Assembly: GCF_009389715.1 (NCBI RefSeq)
Contig: NW_024067736.1
Location: 558,001-622,000, forward strand
Direction of reading: 5' to 3'
DNA: 64,000 bases
DNA from: Phoenix dactylifera
Taxonomy: Eukaryota; Streptophyta; Magnoliopsida; Arecales; Arecaceae
Positions 23,453-36,510 of this stretch are shown piece after piece. Every line of letters starts with the position of its first letter. Positions within the stretch are counted from its first letter, which is position 1. The translations under genes were made by a program, and so were the position numbers. Below the pieces are notes generated by a model. That model made no database searches. It saw only the letters and a program-made list of their open reading frames with translations, and was not told where the DNA came from.

Positions 23453-26400
23453 ATGGGTGGGGCTGTGGTGCTGTTCAGTGTGTTGCTAGTTTTGGTGCCT
23501 CTGGCTTCTGCTGGCCATGACTATGGGAAGGCCCTGAGCAAAAGCATTCTTTTCTTTGAGGCCCAGAGGTCTGGGTACCTCCCCAGTAACCAGAGGGTCA
23601 CCTGGAGAGCTGACTCTGGCTTGCTTGATGGAAAGGCTAATGGGGTAAATTCTTTTCTACCTCTCTTTATTTCACATTGCTAGTTTATGTAGTCTATTTC
23701 CTTTCCAAATTTTTAGAAGGTTTACTTCTCATCTTTTCTTAAACAGCTTTTCTTATTTTCTTTTTTTTCTTTTATTTCTTGTAAGTAGTGGACGGGGCGT
23801 CAACTGCACATCTTCATTGTGCTGTAAAGCGAATATAATTTCGTCCTCTCTTTGTCTTTTCTTTTTTGCTTTTTTTTTTTCATTTATTAATGATGTGATG
23901 GGAAGATTTTATGGGCCATAAGAAAGGGAATCTCCATGCCATACTTCCCTTGCTCGCTGTCATTCAGTCTCTTTCTTTTCTGAATAAAATATCAAATTTC
24001 TAGTTTAATATCTTTTTAGCTTTCCGGATGCATCATTTCTTGATTTCATCTTAGGAAATTGTAGAGAAGCCATTGTAGAATTATTTTGTACTTTGAATTA
24101 TTTATTTTTTCTCAAAAGCTTGACATGCCATTGTGTTCATGTTGACGCTAAATATGGACATAAATTATTTATTTATTTTTTTCAGTTACTCTTGCGAATT
24201 TTTCTTATAGAAGTCAGAACACCAAATAGGCACACATCTTTGTTCTATAGTAAGCCTATGTCTTATCAAATATTTAGGCAAAGGAGGAGAGATCTGATTC
24301 TTCTGTTGTCTTTCATTTACGTATTTTGTTTTCCATCAACCTTTTTGCTTCTTTACCTACAGGTAGATCTTGTTGGAGGCTACTATGATGCAGGGGACAA
24401 TGTGAAATTTGGGCTGCCAATGGCCTTCACCATCACCATGATGGCATGGAGCATAGCTGAATATGGGAAGCAGATGGCTGCAACTGGAGAGCTGGGTCAT
24501 GCCATGGAGGCTGTGAAGTGGGGCACTGACTACCTCATCAAAGCCCACTCAGAGCCCCATGTCCTCTACGGAGAGGTGGGTGCGCCTCTGTTGCAAAATC
24601 CCCTGTTATGCATGAGCTTTAGATCTATTTAAAAACAAAAAAAAAACATATACTCAGGTAAAACGAAATGAACTACGCTCCTCGGGTGTCTTGCTTGCAT
24701 CTAGTTATCTTTTCCAACTTCAGTAGAAGAATATTACTATTTCTAATACCATCTTCTTCGCCTCACCTACTACAGAGAGAACAAGAGGGCCATTCTCTAT
24801 CCTGTCAGCTTTTTACTTTTTGACTGCCTAATCAAAAGACCAATTCCTACGGGACCTTTTATACTGCTATACGTATGCCAAGGTAGCTCTGTGCCATTTT
24901 ACCGGGTTTTCTAGTTACCAAGTCATTCACCAAGTAGTAGTCAATATGTTGTTTAGCGGAAAGTGAAGAGGTTTGTTTGGCCTTATAGATAAGAAAATTT
25001 GTGAAAAATACTAAATTCTTTTGTGAAAATGTTAAGTTATTTGGATCTCTTGGTGGAAATCATTTGTAGAAAATCCCTCTTTATTTTCTCTTAAGGACAG
25101 TCTTCAAAGCTACTGACAAAATCAGCAACTGATGGTTAAGTGGCTTGCTTGCTGTCTGTTTTTGGATGACTCCCTGACGAGGACCCATTAAAGTAACCAC
25201 TTTTTCTAAGTATCTTGAAGTACGTCATGAAGCTTTGTTTGCATCCCTTAACCTTTTCCATTTAAAAGGTATCATTTAACTATTAGAGCTGCCATATTTA
25301 TCCGCATTTGAAACGTTTAATTAATTGCATAACTAGCACTTGCACGTGGAATTAGGGTCAGAAGGTCATAATGTTATTAATTATTTGTATCTTAACAATT
25401 TAATAATGTTATTATTACTGTTCTTTGATTGTAATTAAGCTCACTTGGTTAATTTTTGTGCAGGTTGGGGATGGGAACTCAGATCACTACTGCTGGCAGC
25501 GGCCGGAAGACATGACGACCAGCCGGATGGCCTACCGGATCGATGCTGACCACCCGGGGTCGGACCTTGCCGGAGAGACGGCAGCGGCGATGGCCTCAGC
25601 TTCAGTTATCTTCCGGCGGTCGAACCCGGCTTATTCCGGCCAACTCCTCAGCCATGCAACCCAGGTCGGAACCCCAATACCACTAATACTTCTAAAGTAG
25701 CCATCCCAGGTCCCTAAACCGGCGCATGTTAGTAACGCACCGTAGTGTTTGTCTTCACTGCGCCGGTATAAAGTTTTCCCTGTCTCATGCATAGGAATGT
25801 CTATGCGGGTATGTTTAGGTTCCAGGGGTGCTAAGATAGACGGTTCGGATGGGCGTCTCTCGAGAAAGATAGACGGTTCGGTGCTCCCTCGAATCGTCTC
25901 CCCGTGGTCCCTTCCCTGATCTCTGACCGTTAAATTGCTATCTTGTCCCTTGCCGTCTCCGAGAACTGTGCCTCGTGATGAGCACGATCCAGTCCGTTAT
26001 TTTACCACTAGTTACTACGAGCGTACGACTGTACGAGGTCAATTAAGTGGAAAATAAATAAGCAATCAAGAGATTACTAACGTTTAGTAACAAGATTTTG
26101 TCTTAATTCTTATCACAGCTCTTTGAGTTCGCGGACAAGTACAGGGGCAAGTACGACCGCAGCATCACCGTCGCTCAGAAGTACTACCAATCCATCAGTG
26201 GGTACGGGGTAAGTGAGATTACTGAATCGGGATCTACCCATTGGACGGTCGAGATTATCTGATGCGATCACATCTGTTTGTGCTCTGTACAGGACGAGCT
26301 ACTCTGGGCCGCGGCGTGGTTGTACCGGGCGACGAATGACCGGTATTACCTGGATTACTTGGGGAACAACGGTGATGCGTTGGGTGGAACCGGGTGGGCG

Positions 26401-29400
26401 ATGACCGAGTTCGGGTGGGACGTCAAATACGCTGGTGTTCAAGTTCTCGCCTCCAAGGTATATTAATTAATTCCATGTAGTCACGGTTGCTTTTTTTTTT
26501 TTTTTTTTTTGCTAGAAAAAAGGGGAAGGGGGGAGAAAGAGACAAGCCCACCCCCGCATATTAATCATACCCTCCCCATCCATGGGCCTGGCTTATTACC
26601 CCTTTGGGCCGGCATGGTTATACTCCGTGTGAGTACATCACATTTAGCACCATCGAAGCTACCAATGGATCAATAATTTCTTCCGGACCACGTGTCCGAA
26701 CAGAGATAATTCGGTCTCCATAATTTAATCGACGCCCGCGCGTTTCAAACTCGGAACCATTTGGTTGGAAGTAAGGCCCAGTTCCACTGAGCTACCACCT
26801 TAATGGCGTCATGTTTGCGGTTTTGCTAACCAAGTAGCCTTCTAAATTGAACCAGGCATGAATTGGCTAGAGCAAACCCAGTTCGGACTCGAGCCTGAGT
26901 TCTAGGTTTTAGCTTAGGTCCATGCTCAATGCTTGAGCCCATGTATTCCAACCCGGCCCAGCCATCAGGCAGAGCGTGTTTGGTCCCAGCTCAAAGAGTT
27001 GTAATCCTGGGCTCATGAGAGTCTGGGCCCAATTGGAACCTAGCCTGCTTTATGATATACTGGTGTTTAATATTTGCTATATCCGCCATTGTTAATCTTT
27101 GTAAAACTGGATTCTTTTCTTTCATTTAGGATATGTTTGGATATTCCAGTAAGATTGGGCTAAAAATTCTGTAGGAATCGGGCTTGTTGGCCTATCTATG
27201 TTGCATTTCAGGGCTATAGGCTTAAAGGCTTTAATGGGCGGTTTAATTCACGAATCCTACAGGATATAGAAATGGGCCGTGGTCATGGGAAGCTGGATGG
27301 GTTTTGGTAAATGGGCCGAATAGGAGTTACTTTGATAATTGGGGCGAGTTAACTATATAAAATGGGCCCATGCATGCCCTGTGCTTGCCTACAGGACATG
27401 GAAGCAAGAACAGAACATGATACAGTTATTCGTACATTAACATGGCAAAAGTTTTCTAGTCCCAGTTGAAGAAATCTGGTGTCTCGCATATATAAAGCAG
27501 TAAAATGGCATTTTGTGCTAAAATGCCATTGTCAAACTATTCATCTCTTGTAATGGGTGTCTTCATCATCCACAGCTCCTTCTCCAAGGGAAAGCAGCTC
27601 ATCATTCGCCGGTCTTTGAGCGATATCAGCAGAAGGCAGAGTACTTCATGTGCTCGTGCCTCGGAAAGGGTCCCCGCAATGTTCAGAGGACCCCTGGAGG
27701 CCTACTATTCCGGCAGAGGTGGAACAATTTGCAGTTCGTGACAGGTGCCTCCTTCCTCCTCACTGTTTACTCTGACTACCTTTCAGCTACTGGGAGGAAC
27801 ATACAGTGCTCTGCTGGAACTGCCATGCCTTCAGAACTTCTCATGTTTGCCAAGTCTCAGGTGATTTTTCTTTCTTATAAGAAAGATCTTATCTTTCTAG
27901 CTGTGTTCTCCAATATGAGTAACCATGTTTCATATACCTCATACTGTTGTAACTTATATCTTGTGTAACATTTCAGAATTTCAATGTGTAATTGTGCAGC
28001 AGTTGGAGCATATCTTAGCTAACATTGTTGCATATTTAATACAATTATGATCTCTTATAGTTTCCAAACTCTTTTACTGGGTCACTTACGAAACAATTAC
28101 ATAAAATCTTTCTGTTTCTCAATCTCAAAATTGGAGATAACAATCTTGTGAATTTTTAAAGTGCTACTGTCTAATGCTTCCTGAACCTTTTCTTCAGATT
28201 GACTATATACTAGGAGACAACCCAAGAGCTACAAGCTATATGGTGGGATATGGCGGCACTTACCCGCAGCAGGTCCACCACCGTGCCTCCTCAATTGTGT
28301 CCATCAAGGTCGATCCTACATTCGTGAGCTGCAGGGGAGGTTACCAAGCATGGTTCAGCCGCAAGGCCGGCGATCCTAACCTCCTCGATGGTGCCATTGT
28401 CGGCGGGCCTGATGCCTATGATAACTTTGCTGATCAAAGGGACAATTATGAGCAGACTGAGCCTGCAACGTATAACAATGCTCCTATGCTCGGCGTATTG
28501 GCCCGTCTTCATGGTGGCAATGGTGCTTTCAGCCAACTCCTTCCTGGTATGATATCTCAATTGCAAATATTCCTTTCCTGCTCATTTTAAAACTTGGATG
28601 GAATTGTTAAGTTTTTGCTTCTTGCTTGCAGTGGTGCTTCCTGCACCTAATATACCTGCGAAGCCAAAGCCATCTACTCCTGCTCCAGGTATTTTGTTCA
28701 CTCCCTGCTAGTTAAATTCATTTCATTATGCCCATGCTATTTAGCAATCCAATTAAGTAGTTATAGATAATACTTTATCTTCGATTGCAAAGCTCTCCTT
28801 ATTAATGATTGAATTCTATATGATTGGAAATCTAAACTTGTCAGCATGGTATCTCCCCATGAAACATGTGATGCCAATTGGACTATTACTCTCCTTCTAC
28901 CATGTGTGAAATATTATGAAATTGAAAGGGAGAAAAACCTATATTTACTTGAACTTCTCCAACTCCGTGATCTTTGCCTGCCTCTTAAGTTATAAATCAA
29001 ATTCCAAGAAATCTCAAATTTCATTATGAAATAAAATCCAAAATCCAAACAGTATTTTTTTTTTAAGATTAAGTTCAAGCCTTGCATTGACCTGCTGGAA
29101 TTCTATCATACATTAGCCTTTAGAACCAGCTAAGAGTTTTGTTGTTTTGATGCAGTTTCTCAACCTAACTCACCATTCGTTGTCGAGCAAAGGGCAACTG
29201 CATCATGGAATCAAAAGGGAAAAACCTACTACAGGTATTCCACAGTGGTGACAAACAAATCATCAAAGAATGTGAAGGACCTCAAGATTTCTATATCTAA
29301 GCTTTATGGCCCATTATGGGGGCTCAGCAAGTCCAGCAATGGCTTTGGATTCCCAACATGGCTCAGCTCTCTGCCTGCGGGAAAGAGCTTGGAATTTGTG

Positions 29401-29457
29401 TACATCCACGCAGCTTCTCCAGCTGACATCCTGGTCTCAGGGTATACATTGGTCTGA
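23453..29457 (+). CDS. Endo-1,4-beta-glucanase, GH9 class C with CBM49
   Basis: This is a secreted glycoside hydrolase family 9 enzyme that cleaves beta-1,4-glucan in the cell wall. I place nine exons with GT/AG borders: 23453-23644, 24363-24575, 25464-25664, 26119-26208, 26293-26457, 27576-27860, 28198-28546, 28632-28688 and 29156-29457. Together they give 617 residues, the usual length for the class. The start codon opens a hydrophobic signal peptide ending near [12 protein letters not shown]. Catalytic marks are GGYYDAGDN (exon 2), TPGGLLF (exon 6), QVHHRASS (exon 7, the histidine signature, with Ala where Gly is common) and the [14 protein letters not shown] block with the acid Glu (exon 7). 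A Pro-rich linker ([16 protein letters not shown]) joins a C-terminal CBM49 domain (exon 9, about 100 residues) that ends at TGA 29455-29457. No frame break is seen. Class C enzymes are known to bind crystalline cellulose through this tail; the exact role here is inferred. Confidence 0.95.
26487..26803 (-). mobile_element. tRNA-derived SINE in intron 5 of the GH9 gene
   Basis: Read on the minus strand, the element starts with GTGGTAGCTCAGTGG (box A-like, about 26785-26799), then GGTTCCGAGTTTGAAAC (box B-like, about 26743-26759), a body, and an A-run represented by the T-run at 26491-26512. It shares head, body (GATTAAATTATGGAGACCG; TATTCACACGGAGTA-like words) and orientation with the copy at 43553-43908. 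It explains much of the length of this 1118-bp intron. Clear target duplications were not found. Confidence 0.8.
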
Positions 29458-30446
29458 GATCATCTGGAAACTCAAGCCACAAAAAAAAAAAAAAAGAGAG
29501 AGAGCTTGATTGGTTTCAGGTGTTGATTTATGCAGTTATAGTATATAGTCCAGAAGGGTTTTTTGTCCCCCTTCTTTTACCGTCGGTCTGGTAAAAACTA
29601 AGGATATATTAAATTATTAATAAGTGCTAGGATTTAGGGGAGAAAGGAGTGAAGGGACAAAGGGAGTGCTCATCCTCTTTCTCCTCTTCTTCCAATAGCC
29701 TATAAAGATTGGAAGATACTGTGATATGGAAATGGTTGGGAGGTAAGGACCTTCCCAACTAGTATTTAGGAGTTTGTGTTACTTCTCTTACCTCATATTA
29801 GCAACCTTTGGTTGTGTTGCTGCTGTTGTAAGCTTTCAAGTTGTAACTTTTTTCATATTGTGGAGATCTAAGTGTGCTGCTTTTATGAAACATTGTAACC
29901 TTTGTTTTAGTTAATGTGCATCTCATGCCTGCCCCTTTGCACTTTACTTGCCAAAATGGGTTTTTTTCCCCATATATTAGCCATCCTCCTTGTGAGCATG
30001 CTAGTCTGGCCTAGATCAATAAAGTTTTCTATGGTTATCTATTTCTATATTCCTGAAGAGGAGAGAGGAATATTTCCTTGTGATGCTATCATCCTACACT
30101 TGCTTTAATCCTTGCTTTTGGTCCAGCCAATTCCATCCTCACTTCCTCTCTTTTGGTCTGGTGACCTAGGACTTAGAATGTAGAACCCTTTGGCTTTTGA
30201 GATTTAAATAATAATATTTCAATTACTAATTTTCATTGTCAAATCTATGTTCTGGATCAATATTTGGTCAAATGGATAAAAAATGAGTTCATGGCTCATG
30301 GGGCAGTAAAACGATTATTGTACATTACTTATACTATATTATTAATGGGAGATAATTTTTATCAGATTTTGTCTATCAATTTTTTTCACTGAAATACTCT
30401 TACTTTGTCTCTTCATGGATATTTGTACAAGCTTTGATTAGAGAAA

Positions 30447-30448
<2 letters not shown>
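29458..30448. other. 3' region of the GH9 gene and spacer
   Basis: An A-run at 29480-29493 follows the stop codon. The 3' untranslated region probably extends a few hundred bases, but no canonical AATAAA is seen. After about 29900 there is AT-rich spacer without coding content. Confidence 0.45.
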
Positions 30449-30507
<59 letters not shown>

Positions 30508-30527
30508 GTTATATACACGCGCGCGCG
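30449..30527. repeat. Compound microsatellite (AC)n(AT)n..(GC)n
   Basis: (AC)23 at 30449-30494 is followed by (AT)n to about 30508, a short spacer, and CGCGCGCGCG at 30518-30527. The alternating purine/pyrimidine makeup could adopt Z-DNA. Confidence 0.95.
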
Positions 30528-33054
30528 GCTCCATCTCTCCCTATGCGAATTGACATTTCAAATTAAATGGACTCTATTTCCGAAAAAAAATCTCTTCCTC
30601 TCCCTTAGCTATATTCACATCCCCAATCAATAAGACTAATTTAAAATTTAAAATATGAATAAAAACATGGATATTCTTTTTCTAATCTATATATTTTATC
30701 TTTTTGATCTTCTAATTTATTGAAAAATATTCATGAATTTATAGAGATTCCATCTTAGTTTAGGCCTAAATTCCATCTATCAGTTTGTTGGACTGTGGGA
30801 TGATAGAGATTTTTTTTTTGGCTTCCACAGAATTTGGGTTGGAGAGGAATTAGGTTGATATGGGTTTTGTCATCTATGACCCTATAGGAAATCCAATCTA
30901 ATCTTGCAAAATTTCTCAAATAGGTTCTTAGTGTTTTCTGGATTTGCCTGCGTGTCACATTGTAAATAGTTGCAATTCACTTCAATAAAAGCTAGGTGGC
31001 TCTTCTCAGCCTTCCCTTTAATTAAAAAAAAACACTAAAATGTGACTCCCAGCCTCCATCAAAGGCATCATAATCTTAGGCAGGAAGGACTAGATTGCGT
31101 TGTCACTTGTAAAATGGGGAACAAGGATATCTCTTTCGCATGAAAGAATGATTAACCTTCTTTCTTGCAAAACTACCGCTGGATCATTATCTACCTACTT
31201 TAAGATCTGTACAGATGGATGAACAATGCACTTTGGAGTGCTTTGTGATCTGTTTGGGAGGTGATCTCCAATGAAGGGACATTAATCAATCTATCGCACG
31301 AAAGTACAACCTGATCCACTAAATTGAAACCTGGCACTTAACTGCAAGTTGGCAAAAGGTGTTTTTTTATTATTATTTTTTACCAAAACAATAGTAGTCG
31401 TCCGGGATACTTCAAATTACCTTTAAAACGGAATATGATACCGTGCATGAGTTTAATTACTTTAGGCTTATGGAACATTATTTTCTTTCTAAGTTCCAAA
31501 TTCATCCATTTTGGGATAACTCACTCTTCAGCTTCCTAATTATTCAGATATGAGAGGAAATACATTATAAGATCCAAAATTGGCGAAACCATTCCGAACC
31601 GAGCAGTTTCGGTTGTACCGAGCCATTCTGGCGGCCGATCAAGATGGTTCCACCAACGGAAATCATTTTCATTGCCGGAGGGGAAGAAGGACAAGAAAAG
31701 AGAGAAAAAGAGAGAGTGAGCAGGGTTGGAAGAGAGAGGGAGAGGAAGAAAGGACGGTGGAGGGCCGTGAGACCGCGGTCGGATCCACTTAAAAATCACG
31801 AAATTTTTTTAGAGGTCGGACTCCTACTTTGAACGAAACAAGGGATCCAGACGCAGCCTCCGCCTGCTGCCGGAGCGCATGCCTCCAACGGCCCTTTGCT
31901 ACCTTCTGTCAGCCTCCCTCCCTTTATTTTTCTCTTTCTTTTATTCGCTCTCTTCCTTGCTTCCTCTATCATGTCAGTACTGACTCGGGACGGCATAGTG
32001 CGACCCCATATCAACCCGTGCTTGGGCAATCGGTCCAATATCTGGTATCGGTACAGCAGATCATGGTATAATCTCTTGATTTTAAATAATTTAGAAGTGT
32101 CAGATCGGCAAAAGCATGCAGCAGAGAGATACCTACCTATGAACAAATTACACCGTACGTTACATACACCAACGTGGCCATGCACCCAACAATGACTACT
32201 CATTCTTTCTATGGTCTAATTATCGAGATGAGTACATGATGAATGAGATTAATGAAAAGAGACAGAGATGACTGATATAGGACACGGTCATACAATATAT
32301 ATGGTGTAGGGTGTAATTTCTCATACTTGTAGCTAGCCTCTAAACTTTCTCTTGATGGAGGCTCTATGTTCCTGAAAAGGTAACACGTGTAGATCCGACA
32401 CCTTACCTCTTACTATACCCAAAAAAATTCGTGTAGATTAAGCAATGTTATTTTTTTGGTTTGAATTTAGAATTAGTTTTTAAAATATGACAAACCACCT
32501 AATCAATAGAAAACATTTTACGGATGGGAATGTGGCTGGGGATAGACTCCAACTCAATTATTAAAATACTGATATAATAATATATCCCTTGACAAAGCTA
32601 TTTCGTCCATTCTTGCATGGGGTGCTCCACTAACATTGTAATAAGGTAGCAAAACCCCCTTTAATGCTCTTCTGTCTCCATCGGAACTCTACCTGCTAAC
32701 ATCGGCAATCAACACCCATCCATAAAGATTGCGGAGAAAGCAAATCTAACGCCCTATATTCTAATCTACTGTCATCCTGGGCCCTTAATGTTGTCTATCT
32801 AAGATAGGGAAGTTAGTTGTTCAATCCTAGGCATAATCTGAGCATGATTCATCGGGTCGGGTTGCATCTTTTGCACGAAAGAATGATTCATCTTTTTTTC
32901 ACATTGCGAACAAAAAAGAAATTCGGATGCTTTTAAGTCTATGTAATGTGCCATCCGCTGATTAATGTCGTAAAAAAAAACCAATCATTTTTTCGCATGA
33001 AAGATACAACCTGAATCCCGATTCAGGCCGCTTTCTCTTGAGCATACCTATATA
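30528..33054. other. Intergenic, nothing recognised
   Basis: Mostly AT-rich. A GC-richer patch at 31580-31950 contains a GA-rich run (31680-31760) and a CT-rich run (31910-31960); frames through it are compositional. No supported gene or element. Confidence 0.45.
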
Positions 33055-33233
33055 GGGCCCATTTGGTTCGCGGAAAAAGAAGGGGGAAAAGTGTGGTCAA
33101 CATGAATGTAATGAGATGCTTCTTGTTTGGTTGGAGTTTTCAAATGAGAGAGGAGGAAAAGTTATATTCCAATAGGAATATGATTTCCACATTTTATGGA
33201 AAAGTTTTTTTCTTGAGAAACATGAGAAACAAG
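33055..33233 (+). mobile_element. Truncated PIF/Harbinger-like MITE, left part only
   Basis: It starts GGGCCCATTTGGTTCGCGG and follows the left arm of the MITE at 10557 (AAGTGTGGTCAAC, CTTGTTTGGTTGGAGTTTTC, GAGAAACATGAGAAA) up to about 33233. The right arm is missing. Confidence 0.75.
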
Positions 33234-34721
33234 CAGTCTATGTGCCGGTGATTCAAAATTTATTGCCTTTACCTGTGCTCCCGGCTTACCTACCTTCGTT
33301 TTGATCTGGTTGAGATCTTACCAACCAGTGGGCCATAGAAGGAGGATTGAGTGCTATTAATGTCACTGGTGCGAAATTATTGAGCCTCCATCCAATAAAT
33401 AAGTAACATGTTCTTTTTTCCCTTCGTTGCAAGAGGCCAACATGTAATAAATGTACAAGTGAAGATATGGACCCTCGTCAATTGCTGCAGTAACCATTCT
33501 TTCAATCCCTGCATTCATAACTTGTGTGCTGTGTCGCTCTCCGAATGCATGAGAAATCTGATGTATATGGAAACAAAAATGCTGCATGAAGCTATTTTAT
33601 GTATTTAGAAATAAGTCTTGAAAATTTCACAACTCATCGATCAATTGGTCTCATCCTAAAGCACAAATCTGATACATATGGATCCATAATTGGATGTCAG
33701 GAAGGGGTCCAAGCGACCTTAAACCTCTCTTTTTTTAATTTTTCTTGTTCTATTTAGTCAGGAGGTTAATTTCACTGAGGAATAGAATGAGATTAGCATG
33801 GTAGTGGGTCATTAGCGACTTGGGCAGCATGTTGCTAGTCATATCCCCAAGTTAAATCATAATAGCCAATTGCTTCTAATTAGACTTTGATTTCCAACAG
33901 TTTTCTAAAGTTCAAGAACAAGCTGCTAATTTTTGGTTCAAATTTAAAAAACAAATGTTGCTTCTTAGTTTTGACATGAAAGTAGCTGGGTGCGAATCAT
34001 AATTGCTACTCTATTGCCCCTAAAAGCAACCTTCTCTAGTGTAACATAAAACAACTCTTATCTACATTGTGAAGTGTTTCTACGCAGCTGCCTTCCTTTG
34101 GGATGACATGAAGCAAGGCTACATGTTTTACATTCTTTTTCAAGAATAGAAAGAACTATTTCCCACCTACGTACTATGCTGTACCTATTCCATATCCTGA
34201 ATGCTAATTTCAACCAGAATCAAGTTCCTGTTCTTTGTTCAAGTAAAGATTATACCATCCGAATAAATACTACTCAAAAAAGAAAAACTAATAATACCGC
34301 AGATTAGATGGCAAGTTATGTAGCTGATTATTCTAAAACTACTCTTTAAAATTTTTGTAAAAAATATTTTATTTTTTGATTTTGATAGATATATTTATAT
34401 TCGTATTACTTAATTAATTTATTTTTTTAATGAATGAAACATTATTTAATTTATTTGCCTTATTAAAAAAAAGGCATGGGAGCGATAGGTGGCGGTGCTC
34501 CCTAACGTCCGCACAAAAGGAGCGAGCCGTGGTGCCCTTTTATAATTGGTCCAAGGGCATGTTTCATGACGTGACGGGAAGAGAAAGGGCTACGCGATCA
34601 AAACCGGCCTCAAGGTGACACGTCCGACCTACGGACGCTTTTCGAGACGGACCAACCCCACAGGAAGCCATCATCTCATATATTTCTTTTTTTGGTCATC
34701 GTTACGTGTTCGTCATGGCCC
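33234..34721. other. Intergenic, nothing recognised
   Basis: AT-rich DNA. A slightly GC-richer piece at 34465-34660 carries no recognisable coding content. Confidence 0.45.
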
Positions 34722-34807
34722 TTTGGAGGCTACGTGTTACAAAAAACATGGAACTTTGGAGGCTACGTGTTACAAAAAACATGGAACTTTGTAGGCTACG
34801 TGTTACA
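34722..34807. repeat. 33-bp tandem repeat, about 2.6 units
   Basis: TTTGGAGGCTACGTGTTACA with a following AAAAACATGGAAC starts at 34722, 34755 and 34788. The third unit runs into an A-tract. The unit length keeps a reading frame, but no gene surrounds it. Confidence 0.9.
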
Positions 34808-34822
34808 AAAAAAAAAAAAAAA

Positions 34823-35555
34823 TCAAGCATGCCCCCCTTTCTCGTCTTCTATATTTTTGCCTATTGTTTAAAAGTATATTATTGGAATGGATTGATGACA
34901 ACAGGCAATGAGATTCTGGGGCTTGCAAAGGTCATTCTCCTTGATTTCTTGCGTTCAATTGAAGTATGGAATTTGACAGGGACATGTTTTTTTGTCCAAG
35001 GATATTTTGTCAAGATCAGACAAATTAAGGTTACCATACAAATGAAAATAGCTCATTTGCTAATCTAACCAATATAGTCAGTGGATCTTTAATAATTTAG
35101 ATACTTGAAGCATTACTTAAGGAACATGAACATAAGCTTTTTTAAACATACATTTATACTAAGAAGCATATAGCCGATCTTTTTCCCGATAGAATAAATT
35201 AGCTTGTCCAACTTCCCTTTCTGGTCAAGAACAAACATCATCCTCTGTATAATGTATTTAACCACAAATAGTTTGAGCCTTTGAGGGCATATTCGAGACA
35301 TTTCAAATAAACTCGAATATGATGCAATGCTTTAAACATGGCCAGGATCAGAGGTTCAGATGATTTATGAGTGACATCGCCCCGGAGTTGGGACTTCCCG
35401 TTAGTAGTAGAACATATACAAATCTCACCAGCTCTCATTCACTTTTTTTTTTTTTTTTTTTTTACTTCTATCTTTTGTTTCTCTAGAAATCTCTGTTAAC
35501 AGGTTTTGCATTTTCTTTGTGGAATCTGAAGGCCTCGCAGCGTTTGCAGGATTAA
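34823..35555. other. Intergenic, nothing recognised
   Basis: A long T-run lies at 35443-35463. No coding signal is seen. Confidence 0.5.
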
Positions 35556-35559
35556 TGGC

Positions 35560-36510
35560 TTGTATCTAAACCTAATATATATCTGGTAGATTAAAACGTA
35601 TTATTTTCTTAATCTTGTATATGTCTGTATAGGTCCTCACATACTCTTTTCATTTTAATTTCGGCTTTTTTACCATGCTAAAAATCCATATCCATTTAAA
35701 TCTAATCATAAGCACTATGATCGACCCATGGCCAGCCTCAGCGAGCTCATGTTGCAGTGTTCTTAGTCTATATAAATTATAGGTTGAATCTGCTTCGATA
35801 TTATTTGTAACAATCTATAATTTCATCCAAGAAAAATAGCCCGAATATATTATTTGGGTTTACAAATCCTACATAAGTATTCAAAATCTATCCAGCAAGT
35901 AACTGATATGGACTAAGGCCGCGTTTGGGGAAACTGTTGGCAGTAAAGCTTTTGGAAGTAGAGATTTTATAAAAAGCTGTTTGCTGTTTGGTAACTACAT
36001 TTCTAAGGTGCTGTGTCACTTTAATATTTGTTTAGTAAACAAACTAAGAAAATACTTTTGCTATGACAAAATGGCCATAAAAGACATTGCATAGTATTAT
36101 ACAATAAAGCATAATAAAATATAATATGTATTAATATATAAATATATGATATACTATAATATTACTGTAATATAATATAATATTATTATATGATATACTA
36201 TAGCATAATAATTTATTATAATATTATTATTATATTATTATTGTGCTTTCTTATATAATACTATGCAATGTTCCTTATGATCATTTTGCCATACTAAAAG
36301 TATTTTCTTAGTTTGTTTAACAAATACATATTAAAGTGCTACAACTTTTTAGAAATGTAGTTATCAAATAGGAAACAATTTTTTATAAATGCTCTACTTC
36401 AAAAAAATTTATTTTAAAAGCTCTATTTCTAAAAGCTGTACTACTAGTAACTCTGTCAAAGGTAGTCTAAAGACATTCTCATAGAAGTTTTCGGTAAATA
36501 TTACTGTTAT
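35560..36510 (-). mobile_element. TRIM copy, minus strand, interrupted by a MITE
   Basis: The minus strand shows the same layout as the TRIM at 19995: a terminal repeat (plus-strand 35825-35913, with TAAGTATTCAAAATCTATCC), next a primer-site-like GTTACAAATAATATCGAAGC (complement of 35791-35810), an internal part with the shared block around 35700-35760 (AATCATAAGCACTATGATCG), and the other terminal repeat at 35560-35645. The outer terminal repeat is cut by the foldback MITE at 35917-36467 and seems to resume at 36468. Boundaries are approximate. Confidence 0.55.
35914..36470. mobile_element. Foldback PIF/Harbinger-like MITE with TAA duplication
   Basis: The element proper is 35917-36467 (551 bp), flanked by TAA at 35914-35916 and 36468-36470. 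Left end GGCCGCGTTTGGGG and right end (reverse complement) GACTACCTTTGACA are partly complementary, and the arms pair much better inward: TTCTTAGTTTGTTTA at 36304-36318 pairs with TAAACAAACTAAGAA at 36038-36052, and GTATTATACAATA pairs with TATAATACTATGC. The arms meet at an AT-rich centre (36110-36240). The transcript could form a long hairpin. Its sequence is unrelated to the GGGCTCGTTTGG family. Confidence 0.8.

Noticed and set aside
23453..23683. Short separate proteins along 23453-29457
   Set aside because: They are exons of one GH9 gene extended into introns; splice sites join them in phase.
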